From contig CM055188.1 in NCBI GenBank assembly GCA_029224185.1, forward strand, positions 30,265,720 through 30,329,719: a stretch of DNA of 64,000 nt. Reading direction: 5' to 3'. This DNA is from Karalla daura. Lineage: Eukaryota > Chordata > Actinopteri > Chaetodontiformes > Leiognathidae. The notes below the pieces were generated by a model, which was not told where the DNA came from, did not search any database, and was given only the letters and a program-made list of their open reading frames with translations. Positions 36,340-48,400 of this stretch are shown in pieces. Position 1 is the stretch's first letter, and the number at the start of each line of letters is the position of its first letter. The translations under genes were made by a program, and so were the position numbers.

Positions 36340-39300
36340 GACCCGGGGTTTGTGTTCGGACTGTGTTTTGTGTGTATGTGTGTGTACGTGTGTGAGTGCA
36401 GCCCCCACAGCAGCTGTGCTAAAGGGAGCGGGTGAAGTAAACAAGCCTGTGTCACGTAGACACTGACTGTGCTGCTGTCAGAGCTGGGGTCACACTGCGG
36501 AACACACGCACACACACACACACGTACACAAACCTGCACCAAACCACACGTATGTCACGGTTTTATGTTCCAGATGTCTCACGTTGTTAGTTTGCAAATG
36601 TCAGTGGTGTTTTAGTAGCGATTAAGCTGGCTGCAGCTGCAGCTCAGTTAGCCTGGGAGCTAGCTGCTGCACTGACAGTTCACAACACTAACTCCACTGG
36701 TTTGCATTGTACGTAGATAAAGCTCATTCTGTGGATTCTGATGGAGGCATTTCTATGATTAGTGTCTAGGATTTGTGTGCATGTTCCTACACTGCACATA
36801 CTCGTATCGCCTGTGTTTGCCTTGTTGCACAGATCTTATCTGCTATGCAAACATGTTTTTTGCTGCACCATAAATGAAACTCCTGCAATGTGGTTGTACC
36901 TGTACCTGTAGCCCAAGTCAACAAATGCTCTCTTGTCCATTCTGTTAGTGTTCACTCCCTTCACAACTGCACACATTGTTTGTTGTGTGCACTGCAGAGC
37001 AAGACAAATCCTCAAGAGAAGTTTTGTCCTAGCTTTGCAATGCAAAATAATGCACTGTATAAGGTATAGTTTGTCTTTTGTAAAAATCCATTGCATTACT
37101 CCACATTCTTCTGGAGAAATTTCTATGGTTATGTTTTTAGAATGTGTGTGCGTCCTTCAGGAAACCACATGTTGTTGGTGATGCTTTGTGTTTGCACATC
37201 ACCCAGCAAAGCTAAAGCTTAAGAGAAGTATTTTCCTATGCAGAGCAATGTGCATACTATAGTTGTCAGTGTTTATCGGTCTACTTTGCCCTGTTTTGTG
37301 GAAAATTCAGTTAATGTTATTGTTGTTGTTGCCACATGCTAATGTGTTGCATCATGAAACAAATACTAGCTAAAGGTGGTTCTCTTGCTTTGCAATGCTA
37401 AGCAATGAACACATATTGTATGCTTATCAGTCTGTTTCCCTTGTGTGTGTGTGTATGAATATAGCATGTGCGTTTCTCTAGATATATTTAGTCTGCGTGG
37501 GTGTATAAATGTGGCTCAATTGGTAATGGTGTGCTATGACTTCTCTTGGAGTTGTGGTGACAGAAAACATGAAATGCTACAAAGACATTCCCTCGAATAC
37601 ATTTCTTCAGGAGCTCTCTAACGTTGCTCACTTGTCCGGCTGCATTCACACAGTGATTTTGCAGGACAAAGAAAGTAATCATCGCTTTGCAAAGCCTGAC
37701 CACAAAGTTTAGCAGCTCAACAGGAAATTGCACGCTTTACTGTGCTATGTCTTCTGTTCGGCCAGGCTCTCTTTCTCTCTTTTTTCTTTTTGTTTTTTTT
37801 TATTTTCATAACTATTCTTGTTGCGTCAAAATGTGTGCCAACTCAGAAGTCTGCTTCCTTGTTTCACAATGTGCGAAGCAGTCGGTGAGGCAGATGGACG
37901 AGAGATTTCAGCATCCAAAATCCGAGACGAGCAGACGCTGACTTGCGTAAAACACACCTGAGCGTGTTGCTCGGCGTGTCTGTCTGAACCTCTGTGTTCG
38001 CTCTGCTCACTGTTAGACTCATCCTGTTGTTGTTGAGGTTCCTCGATGAATTCTTCACACTCTATCAAAGTGTCTGAGCACAAGCTAATACTATGGCCTA
38101 TATATAATCCAGTGACTCAGTTATGATAAGAATAGGCTGTTACATAACTTTGTTGGTCATGCAGCCTGGACGGCCTGTTTACCACAATGTTATTGTGCCG
38201 TTGTATTGACACAGAGAGGGGACAAGCTGTTGACAAAGCCTCTGATAGACTCTGTTTCCTAAGGGAGGGATTGGCTGCTTCCTCCTTGTACGAATATGGT
38301 CAGAGTGGTTGAAACGCCCGCAGCACAAGCTGTTCTGGCAAACGTATGGTGGGGTGGGGGGGTTATGAACCGAGCACAGGCAGTGATGGTGAGAAAAGAG
38401 ATGTGCTCCTCCAACACAAAGAGAGGTGGGGCTAGGCAGGAAAACAGGAAAAACATGCAATGAAGGGGTAGGGGGGGGTCACACTTTATGGATGCATTTG
38501 AAGAACAAATTAAAAACAACTGTCTGTTAGCTGTCATGCTTTTATCTATTCACAGTTGTATTAATGTGATATTAAGAGGATACTGCTTGTGCAGGTACTG
38601 GAATAGCTTTGACTCAGGAGTCTCTACGTGTACCATGTGTGTTTTTTATGTGTGCTCCTCCCTGCAGCAGACCCAGTTTTCATTACATCCCTGCATACGT
38701 TTAATAGAGGCTGTGTAGCTCACACGATATTTGTCCTTATGCCACAGATGCTAACATCTGCAGCGAATCAAATATGCCTTTTCTCATCCTATTTTTACAC
38801 CTTTCAGTCATTCTCAGTAATCCCTATTTTTTCGGTTTGTATTTCCGTCATATCCCTGCTCTGAATAATCACAATAAATCATTCAATATCCTTGTTCCCT
38901 TGCTCTCTGCAGCTCTCTCTCCCTCTCTCTCTCTCTCCCTCCCTCCCTCCCTCCGTCTGCTCTCTATCTGGGGGAAAGTTCACCCGCTCACACAGAATCT
39001 CATTATAGGCTTCAGGCAGAGCTGTGGCCTACGTGTGCATGCGTAGTGCCTGTGCAGCACTTGGATGTCTTGCCTGGTGCACACGTCTTGTTCATGTTTA
39101 GCAGCTGGGAGCGTTTAAGGTGAAGGTCAGGCACGTTTTGTGTTATTTTTGTATGTTTATGCCTGCAAATGTGGCAGGGATGAGCATAAGCTAAACCTGC
39201 TTAGGTGAAACTGACGCATGCAGCACAGCAGGAAACAGATTCTGGATTACGATAGAAATTAGTGCTACAAAAGACTGGTCCATTGATCACAGTCGGTCAA

Positions 39301-41900
39301 TGTAAATACAATAACTGTCATAAAGCTGCCATGTTTCAGTCTGATTTGGATTTGATTGGGTAGAGCCATCTTGAATTTATGGGAGATTGTTTTTCTTTGA
39401 ACAATCACGTAAAGGTTGAACGAAAAAAAAATCACAGCAATCAGTTCATTGTCTCAGTGTTTCCTGCTGGAATCAAAGCTAAGGAATACACCCCAGACAG
39501 GTCACACAAACACAATACGGTCTCACACTCACATCTAAAGGCAGTTTAGAGCCTCCAGTTGATCTAAGTGTGCATGTTTTTGGATTGTGGGAGGAAACTG
39601 AGAAAACCTCACATAGACACAGGGAGAACATACAGACTTCAGCCCTAGGTCTGACACAGGAGTCAAACCCAAGATGCAAGAACACAAACAACTCACTCAC
39701 ATTCACTTGTAGTTCACATTAAGCAACAATTGCAAGTTGTAATTACAATTACAAATTGATTACAATTCAACAAGCTAAAACAGGGGACAGAACACAAATG
39801 TATGTGGGAAGACTTCCTGGTCTGTCTGTTTCAACTGACTCACTCACTCATCGATGACAAACCATTCTCTGATTCATTTATTTATTTATTTATTTTTATT
39901 TTATTTTTTGTCCAAATGTGTATTTCATCCATGTTAAAGTTGCTCAGTGTGCAGTCAGGATTGGAAGGGTGTGACAACAGTAAAACATTAGATGCTGTAG
40001 GAATCTGATCCTGTTGAAGGTCAACAGAAGATGAAAATCTGATGTCTTAAAACTATAAACCAGTTGAACGTGCTCTAATCTTAATCTCGCAGATTATACC
40101 CTCACCTTTGCTTTCTGATGCTGTTCTCACCCATGCACAGTTTAATAGAGAATAGAAAAGCTGCAGAAATGCAGCTTTTAGGGCAGCACCTAAGCAGCAG
40201 GGACATGAAAGTAGGTTGCCAGGTTATTCAATGAAATGTGACCATTTGGCATCCGTGATATGTCACCGTTACGTAGGACTGTCTGCAGAGGTTATATAAA
40301 TTACTTAACGAAATTAAAAATCCCTTGTTTGAGTTATATCGTGTATTATCCCCAGGCTACATTTGATGCAGCGAGGTCAAAAGCTTAATTGCAGCGGAGG
40401 AAATGTGTCTTATGTAACTTTTGTGACTTTCCTCCCGAAATTGCTTCTTAAATCATCTTAAAGTGACTGTGTGCACAAGTTTTGTAGGATAAACAGCAAA
40501 TAATTGTTTAAATGATAAACAATTGTTGATTCACTGACGGCGTTAAAACCACATTTTGATGTAACCTGTTTGTTTTTTACCCCTGAAGGATTATATCAGT
40601 GAGAGTCTCACATACATCAGTTTTCAGTGGTCGTCTTTTTTTAATTTTCCATTACGTGACTAGTTGTGACACTTCAGCGAGAGAGACGTGCTGTTCTTCC
40701 CTACGAACACCTGATACAGTTTCAGAAAGAGAAGGATGTAATTTGATCATGTTCTCATGCTCTCTCATCTCAGAAAAGTGTAGGAGGTTGGATAATATTG
40801 AGCCTGTGGAAAAGACCAAGATAAGGAGGATAAGGAGGAGGAAATGTCTCCCACTTTATTACTGACAGATTCACTATCAGGACAACTTAATTTGTCCTAA
40901 TTCGACACACAATGAAGGACTAATTGTGGAAACCCAGGCAGGTTGCCACCTGCTACCTACGTCAACACAAAAACAAGGTTATTAAATGTTCCTGTTCTTT
41001 TCTTTGAGCTGGACACATAATGAACACATAATTAGCAGAAGCACATAATGCAATGGAATGAGGCATGTTTGTTTTTGTTTCTTAGATAAACATCGTTCTG
41101 TCCAAGCCTGTCCAAGTTCCAGTTCCAGCTGGATTCATCACAGGACCATAAATATAGTGATGATTTAATAGTAATACATAGGACACAGAGAATTAGAGAC
41201 ACAATGAAAAAAAAAGTTCAGGCTTTGAGAATATAGTCATATTTTTTTGAGAAAAAGTCAAAAGTCTATGAGAGTAAAGTCAAAATATTCCAATAACAAA
41301 CTTATGACAAGAATAAAGTTATAGTATTGCAAGGATAAAGTTACAATTTTTCAAGAATAAAGTCATAATATAACACCAATAAAATCATATAACTAGGTAT
41401 TAGGTATAATATAAGGTGTAACTTTATGAGAATAGAGTCATAATATTCAATCCTGTCGTTTTAGAGGAGGAGAGTCATTAAAACGATGCCCTGGAGCATT
41501 TTTTGGGCTTGTACTTCAGCACAGGTTGCATCAGCGGGAATTTCAGAGACTTTTGTGGTTTCTCAATAAACAACTTAACTGGTTATTAAGATTTTAGAGG
41601 CAGAGGGAGTCAAGGCACGCACAGTGTTTTAGATGCTGTCAAATTCTTCTCAAATTCTCAAATTTTTTACTTTTTTCTTGTACATTTCTGAATTTATTCT
41701 CATAGAATTGGTACTTTTTTCTCAGAATATTATGACTCTATTCTTGTAATGTGTTATGACTTTATTCTCGAAGACTCTTTTACTTGCGTCTCATGGGTCA
41801 GATTCGACGGGGTTGAAAAAAAACAAAAAACGTGTGTACTATGTGGGATTATTGCAGTAGGCTGTGAGTTGTAGTGCTCTGCTGATGGGATTAGATCTGC
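36340..41900. other. Non-coding stretch, no gene seen
   Basis: No open frame here shows codon structure, splice signals and family similarity together. Identifiable items are a (CT)n run at 38913-38953, a teleost repeat fragment at about 39480-39690 ('ggattgtgggaggaaactga') and AT-rich palindromic sequence from about 41190. It may be intron if the 36285 exon is a distal pfkfb4 start. Confidence 0.6.
41190..41790. repeat. AT-rich palindromic dispersed element
   Basis: The left part is rich in 'gaataaagtcat' words and the right part in the reverse 'atgactttattc' words (for example 'ttatgactttattctcgaag' at about 41754). The whole is a loose inverted repeat around a unique centre at about 41470-41640. 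It is the same family as 5330-5520. Confidence 0.55.
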
Positions 41901-41924
41901 TGACACGCTGACTGCGCCTCACAG

Positions 41925-42070
41925 GTCTGACCTCTGCGTCTGCTTTGTGTCACTGTGGAGACTGGATCAATAACACTGACACCTGCCACCAGACTCCCAG
42001 TCAATGCCTCGTTCACTCAAACCCCAACTTCTACCACTGTAACGTGACTGAGCAGTGCCACCCTGTGTCC
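41925..42070 (+). other. Orphan cysteine-rich exon-like segment
   Basis: Between a CACAG acceptor (41920-41924) and a TCC|GTATGT donor (42070/42071) a phase-1 open frame reads GLTSASALCHCGDWINNTDT and continues with six more cysteines if read to the TGA at 42077-42079. Cysteine spacing is C-1-C-9-C-6-C-10-C-5-C-5-C, with two N-glycosylation sequons (NNT, NVT). This resembles the second exon of small extracellular three-finger (Ly6/activin-receptor type) genes, which also start in phase 1 just after the signal peptide. No signal-peptide exon or following exon was found, so it may be a relic. The phase also fits the 36285 exon, but that has no signal peptide. Confidence 0.4.
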
Positions 42071-42239
42071 GTATGTTGATACTACAGGAGTAAAATTTAG
42101 TGAAAGGAGTCTTATCTTATCTGGCTGAAACCAGCATGAAACGTTCTGCAGCTCTCATTGTCTTCCTGTTGTGGAAGTACTGTTCATGATAAGAGTTTAT
42201 AGAGTCCTTTTGTGTTTTTTTTTGTTGTGAGTAAAGTAG

Positions 42240-42420
42240 AACTTGTGCTGTCTATCACAGCGTACACATGCACACCATCCACTCACACGTAGGGCAAATT
42301 TAGAGTCTCAGATCAACTTAAACACGCATGCTTTGGGACTGCAGGTGGGAGGAAACTGGAGTACCTGGAGAAACATGGTCTCCACACAGAAGGTGACATA
42401 AGGTGACAGTTAAAAAATAT
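42240..42420 (+). repeat. Dispersed teleost repeat (GTGGGAGGAAAC family)
   Basis: 'gcaaatttagagtctcagat', 'ggtgggaggaaactggagta' and 'cctggagaaacatgg' are the conserved phrases of a very common fish element. Other copies lie at about 39480-39690, 42840-43110, 57590-57730 and (reversed) 30640-30810. Confidence 0.7.
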
Positions 42421-42839
42421 ATATCAATTTTTCTTATTGCTATTTATTATCTTTTAATAACACATGCAATGGCTTGAATTGATGTTGGAAAATGGTTTCA
42501 ATTTTGGTTTGGCAATGTTGAAAATTAGATTGTTTTAGATTGACATTGCCTAGCAAGCAGGAGCTGCTTATGATACGTTTTCAATTGAATTTCATTCAAC
42601 TAGTATGTTATTTTAATGTCAGTTCACAAGAATGTCATCTTAAAGCTGGTCTGCACCAAATTCTCGATTAAATCTAAATAAACCCAACATAGGAGCCCAA
42701 CAAATCCCAAAAAGGAAAAATGTTGTTCTGGTAATAACTCTGGAATTCTCCTTTACTTTTCTTAGTTGAATGGTTAAATTTCTTATCCTGCTTCTACGAA
42801 ACAGAATTTATAACACACATCCATTATCTTTACCTGCTT

Positions 42840-43110
42840 TTTAGCCCATTGTGTTGGAGTATGTCACAAAGAGTAAAGGCAGGAAATACAAACTTACTCT
42901 CAAACTCAATTTAGAATCTCTGATTTGCCTAAACATGTATGCTTATGGACTGTGGGAGGAAACTGGAATACCTGGGGAATACCAAGAGCACCAAAACACA
43001 CACAGGGAGAACATGAAAACTTGGCACAGGCAAAGCCAAGAATGGGATGTGAACCAATGACCCTCTTGTTGTGGGAGATCAGCATTAGCCAGTGCACCAT
43101 CAGGTGGCCC
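42840..43110 (+). repeat. Dispersed teleost repeat, second copy
   Basis: This is the same family as 42240-42420, here longer ('gactgtgggaggaaactgga', 'cacagggagaacatgaaaac', 'gggatgtgaaccaatgaccc'). Open frames over it are repeat-derived. Confidence 0.75.
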
Positions 43111-43689
43111 CTACAACTATCCTTTTGATTGTTTAAGAAATCATTTTTGATGTGTAGTATTTGTATGATTGTGTGACTCAAGTACAAATTACTTGATTGC
43201 TTGAATTTTACCTTGGGAAAAGGTGCATGACTGGATGATTTCAAAATAATAGTGGACTAATGGTTAGATGTTTATAACACCTGAAAAAAATAGCTAGTAG
43301 ACCTTGGATTAGGAATATTTTGTAATAGCATGTGACTTCTGCCTCTGTTTGGGGTCTTTCTCAAAACTGAAACATGTATCTTCTCAGTGCATGAGCATGA
43401 TAGAGAATTTAGTACACAGCCAAAGTGCACTGCAAAGTGTCTCTAGGTTTCATTTTTCAGTCTTGAGTGCACACACAGGAACAATTCCTGTTTGCATAAG
43501 ACTGAAAATACCATAAAACTATACACTGTTTGTATAGTGGGTGTAAGAATCGTGCATATGTTTTCACACTAAAAACATCTATATTTACAACCATCGTGTC
43601 CCCCAGTGGTTTGATTTTTTTTAACAATATGAGGCTCATAGTTTAAATAAATACTTACATCCTCTTTGCTTGCAATTGCTCAGCACGCG

Positions 43690-43919
43690 GCGTGTGACCC
43701 GAGTGGTGAAAAACTCGAGTTTAGCATGATGTTTATCTGGAGTCAGCACGTCCTCCTTGTCCCCGCCCCCTCTCCTCCTATTGGCTGCCGGTCTTCCCTC
43801 CTGCTCTCTGATTGGTCGACAGCTCTGTTGCATTCGGTGCCCATGTGTGCTGCACGCGAGCAGCTGAGCGGTTGTTTTTCTCCGCGTCTCGTCTATGGCT
43901 CGTGTCTTCCGTCATTACG
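43690..43919 (+). promoter_or_regulatory. CCAAT/GC-box promoter-like block with candidate alternative exon
   Basis: A GC-rich island contains CCCCGCCCC (about 43760), two ATTGG inverted CCAAT boxes (near 43780 and 43811) and a CACGT core (43747) compatible with bHLH/HIF binding. It is followed by ATG 43895 encoding MARVFRHY and a phase-1 donor (TACG|GTAACG, 43919/43920). The phase matches pfkfb4 exon 2, so this may be an alternative pfkfb4 promoter and first exon 1 kb upstream of the usual start. Hypoxia control of PFKFB4 is known in mammals; its use here is inferred. Confidence 0.4.
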
Positions 43920-44953
43920 GTAACGTTGAAAACAAAGGAGTTTTCTCAGAAAAGACTCTTTGGATGTAATGGCTGAAGATTATTTTGTTGTCTGGACATG
44001 TTTGTAAGAACGAATGGAATGGTTTTAGGGATTTTTTTCCCGTTCACTCCGCACAGACAGTTATCTACAGTCACACAACAAAATTATAACATGCTTAAAG
44101 AAAACAGAAACAAATACAAGTAATGGGTGAATGAAAGTAAAATATTATTATAGTATTATATATCCTGCCGTTATAATACAATATATCTCACTAAATTGTA
44201 TTATACTACCTAACAGAATCACAGATGAATCATTACTATGATACTATGACTAAAACAAAAGATATTTGTAAAATGCATAACTTATGCACAGTAGTAGTCA
44301 CTAACATCTTGTTAGATCTGTTTATTTATATATATTGAAGGATTTGGTTCAGTCCAGCTCTTATGTTGTCCAAAAATGTGAATGTCCAGATAATGGTAGA
44401 CCAAATGAGATAGATAAGATAGTGCCTGCTATTGAATACATAGTTATTGAATATGAATAGAATATTGAGATCGTGGAATAGAGTAATGAGGTTCTGGTCA
44501 AAGTACTTCTGCTTCTGTTTTGGGTGTTTATCTTCTCAGTGCATAAGTGTGTTGAAAGATTTAGCCCTACAGAGATCCTACAGACTATGATATTTGATAT
44601 GTGATATTTTGAATTTCATGTGGGAACAAGTTATTATAATTTGTGCAAGATACGAAATATAATCTAATGGGAATCACAACTAGTATTTGCGAAAGCCTGG
44701 TATGAGACAACACGTCTGAATTGCTGGCAGGGCAAAGTTACATCCTGTTCCTCTCGGACTGGTTGTTTCGCCCATGCGCACTTTGTGTTGCGCGCATCCA
44801 GCAGTCTTTACGGTAATGAGAAACTGCTGTTTCTCAGCTGATACAGAACATCCTCCCCCTTAGTTTACAGTCTGCATTAGAGGAGCGTACTACCCAGGCT
44901 GCAGATCAGACGCGCATTGGGAGCCCCCAAATACACATGGTTAGTCAGCAAGG

Positions 44954-45399
44954 ATGTTAGACAACGAGGAGTTTATGGTGGAGGCTACCACGCAGCTCAC
45001 CCAGAACCCTCTCAGGAAGATCTGGATGCCCCGCAGGAATGGACACATAGCTCAGAGACGGGGTAAGAATGCAGCTGTGGTCTGCAAGTGTTGCAAAGGA
45101 CGAAACTGGGAGCAGATGAGGGGCCTCTACTTATCTGTAATTATTTCAGCGTTTAACTCGTGGTGGGGTTGATTTCTTTACAAAATGCACGTATGTATGT
45201 ATATTCAGCTGTAGGATGTTTTTGGTCGTTGTCCTCCTCCTCCTCCTCCTCCTCCTCCCTCTCCTCCTCGTCTGTTTTGTGCAGAGCTGTGTTGCATCAT
45301 GCGCAGCTTGTCTGGCTCCTTACTGCCCACTGAAAATCACACGCATGGAGGTAAATTTGAACCGCACCGGGGGCAGTAATTTCACTATCAGACTGACCT

Positions 45400-45439
<40 letters not shown>

Positions 45440-48400
45440 CCAGGTTTACCCTCGGACAACGTGTCTGCTCAGTGAGCGTCTGTGTGTGAATGCAGCCTTA
45501 ATTCAGTTTCTCCGTCTGATCTCTGCAGCTTGTTTTTGCTGAGTCAAGCTCTGCCGCTCTTCCTCCTAATAAGGCAGACGACAGCTGGTCCCGTCCTCCT
45601 TCCTACTGCCAGCACACTCCACTTAAAACACCTTTTTGTTTTGTCTTATCTCTAATCACCCTGCGCCATATGATGCTAGATAAGACATGGTGTCTTGTCC
45701 TTATCTGTGGCACTAGGAAGCATCCTGCAGGAATCTGCTTGCAGTTAGGACCTCAGGGTTTCCCCAATCATGCATTTCAAATTCCAATTTAGATTAAATC
45801 AATAACAAAACAAGTTATCTCTCACTGAATGAAAACCGGTATCACTGTTAACCAACACAAAGACTTAATAACTCACTCGTAGACTTCAACACTGCTGCTC
45901 CTTTTATTTGTGTGTTTAATTCAAATTTCTTTTCATTCACTATTAACATCACCTGCACAAGAACTCCAGATCAGCTGATACCTTTTGAAAATCAATATAT
46001 TTTCAATCATTTTAGTCATCATTGTTAGTCTGAGGTCTGTTTCATGATCCAGTTTGAGTGTTTCTCCTGTTTGAGTCGCTTTAGATCGTCTGGTAAATGA
46101 CTCAATGTAAAGGCAATGTATTGAGCTCAACTCTTGCTTTTTGATAGTGAGGCTCGTTATGAAAGCTGACAACATGCAGGGTTTGTTTCCCTCAACCCTG
46201 GTAAGAACAGAAAAACAAAATGCTGATGAGATATCTGAGTGTTCATAGAATCATCAGACTTTTTTTTACGCAGTTTCACTTGTTGTAATGGTGTCTGTGT
46301 CTCCAAATAAGTGTTTCAGTGTCTGCACAGAGGGAACTGGAGTCTTTCCAACAAGCGTTTTTTGTAGTTTAGAGTCTAATTAAGAGCAACCTTCCACATA
46401 ATTAAACTCTTCGTGAATGGAGCGGTGCTGACCACGCCACGCTCAGCAAATTAACTGTGATAAGAAGCGGGTTGAATCCATTAAAATTCTCCCTCTCTCT
46501 CTCCCTCTCTTTCTCCCTCTCTCTCTACCTCTCCCTCTCTCTTTCTGTTTCTGTCACAGTATGTATGACAAACTGCCCGACGCTCATCGTGACTGTGGGA
46601 CTTCCTGCCCGAGGGAAGACCTACATCTCAAAGAAGCTCACGCGCTACTTAAATTGGATAGGTGTGCCGACCAAAGGTACTCGTCACTCTCCAAACACAC
46701 ACACACACACACACGCACGCACGCACGCACACACACACACACACACCAGATATTCATACTCTTTACTTCAGAGTAAAAACCAGTTTTACTCCCATCTTTC
46801 CAAAACAGAGTTCAATGTTGGCCAGTACCGGAGGGAATGTCTGAAGATCTACAAGTCCTTCGAGTTCTTCCATCCTGAGAACGAAGAAGGACTGAAAATC
46901 AGACGGTATGTCTCTGCAGCTCTGATGGGAACTGATTCTGAAATGAAGACTCATTCAATCAGATTAATCACAGACTAGATTATTGGTTTGTCCACACACA
47001 ATTTCTTTTTTTCTGTCATCAAACCCAGAAAATTCTCAAAATTTTTGAAGCTTTTTTGAGATCAAAGAATATTGACTTAACATCTTGAAATCCTTCTCAA
47101 ACTGTAATCAATCGTCTTTTTATTTCACAAAAAAATGTAAATTATGTAATTTAACAGATGTTTTTACCCAAAGCAACTCATATAGCAGAAAAGCATCATA
47201 TGTTTGTACACACTCTTATTCTTATGTAATCTCATAAACACACTTAAATGGCAGATCACTTCATTTATTCATTTGTAGTCTCTAATGTGTTTGCTTTAAG
47301 GTTAAAACTTCTCAAAAGTTACACACATTCAGCTCTGAACTACTCCAACTCTAGTCTTACAAGTTGTACTTTTAATCTACTGTACTATTAATATATCTCA
47401 CATGCACACGTTATGTTTCCATGTGTAATGTGATCCTACAACAAAAGAACAAACATATGTATGCAACACACACATGCTATATTTAATAAAGCTGTTTACC
47501 TTGCTCATTCAAAACCCATGTCTGTCAGCTACATAATGAAGTTGACATTAACTCTGGTTTAGACAATAATGCTGTTATGAGTCTGACTCTGTGTCCGCTC
47601 CGTCCTGCAGTCAGTGTGCGATGGCAGCGCTCAACGACGTGCGACAGTACCTGAGTGTCGAAGGAGGACAGGTTGCGGTGAGTTAACAAGTGATAAATTG
47701 AAAAATTACAGAAACTGATGGAAAATTAGAGAGAAACTTTTAAGATTTCTGGTAAATGATTTCTCTTCTCTCTGCTTTTCTCTACCATGCTAGTGAATGT
47801 AGGTTTTCTGTGCACATAATCTGTTAATTAGTCAAAAGAAAATGTGCATAACTTCTAGATTTTGGACTTGCACAACTTCCTGTCAGGCTCCAGAGGTCAA
47901 ACCAGTGGGGGATCATAAATGTGTATTTCTGAGTGAGTTCTGCTCTGCTGTTTCAGGTCTTCGATGCCACAAATACGACGAGAGAAAGGAGAGGCACGAT
48001 CGTCAAATTCGCCGAGCAGAACGGGTTTAAGGTTCGAGAAGCACAACAGGCGTGTGTGAAACACGACGAGTCACGTGACCTCGTGACCTCAGTGCTCACT
48101 GTGTTTGTCCTTTGCATCCAGGTGTTTTTTGTGGAGTCCGTGTGCGAGGACCCAGACGTCATTGAACAAAATATCGTGGTAAGATTTTTTTTTTCTATTT
48201 TGGCATCTTGAAAGAGAAAGACAGCACAAAGAGAAATCTGATTAAGTCAGTTCAGTTCAGGTTTATAACAATGTTATCACATAATGCTTCACATTGGAGC
48301 AAACATTAATTAAAAGCATGACAAATTCCACACAGACAAGCTGTTGAATTAAGTTGTAAACCACAGACTTTCAAGCTTTGGCTCATGTTGAAACAAAACA

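Noticed and set aside
42851..43060. 69-codon frame containing 'WEETGIPGEYQEHQN'
   Set aside because: It is translation of a dispersed teleost repeat, also present at 39.5, 42.3 and 57.6 kb.
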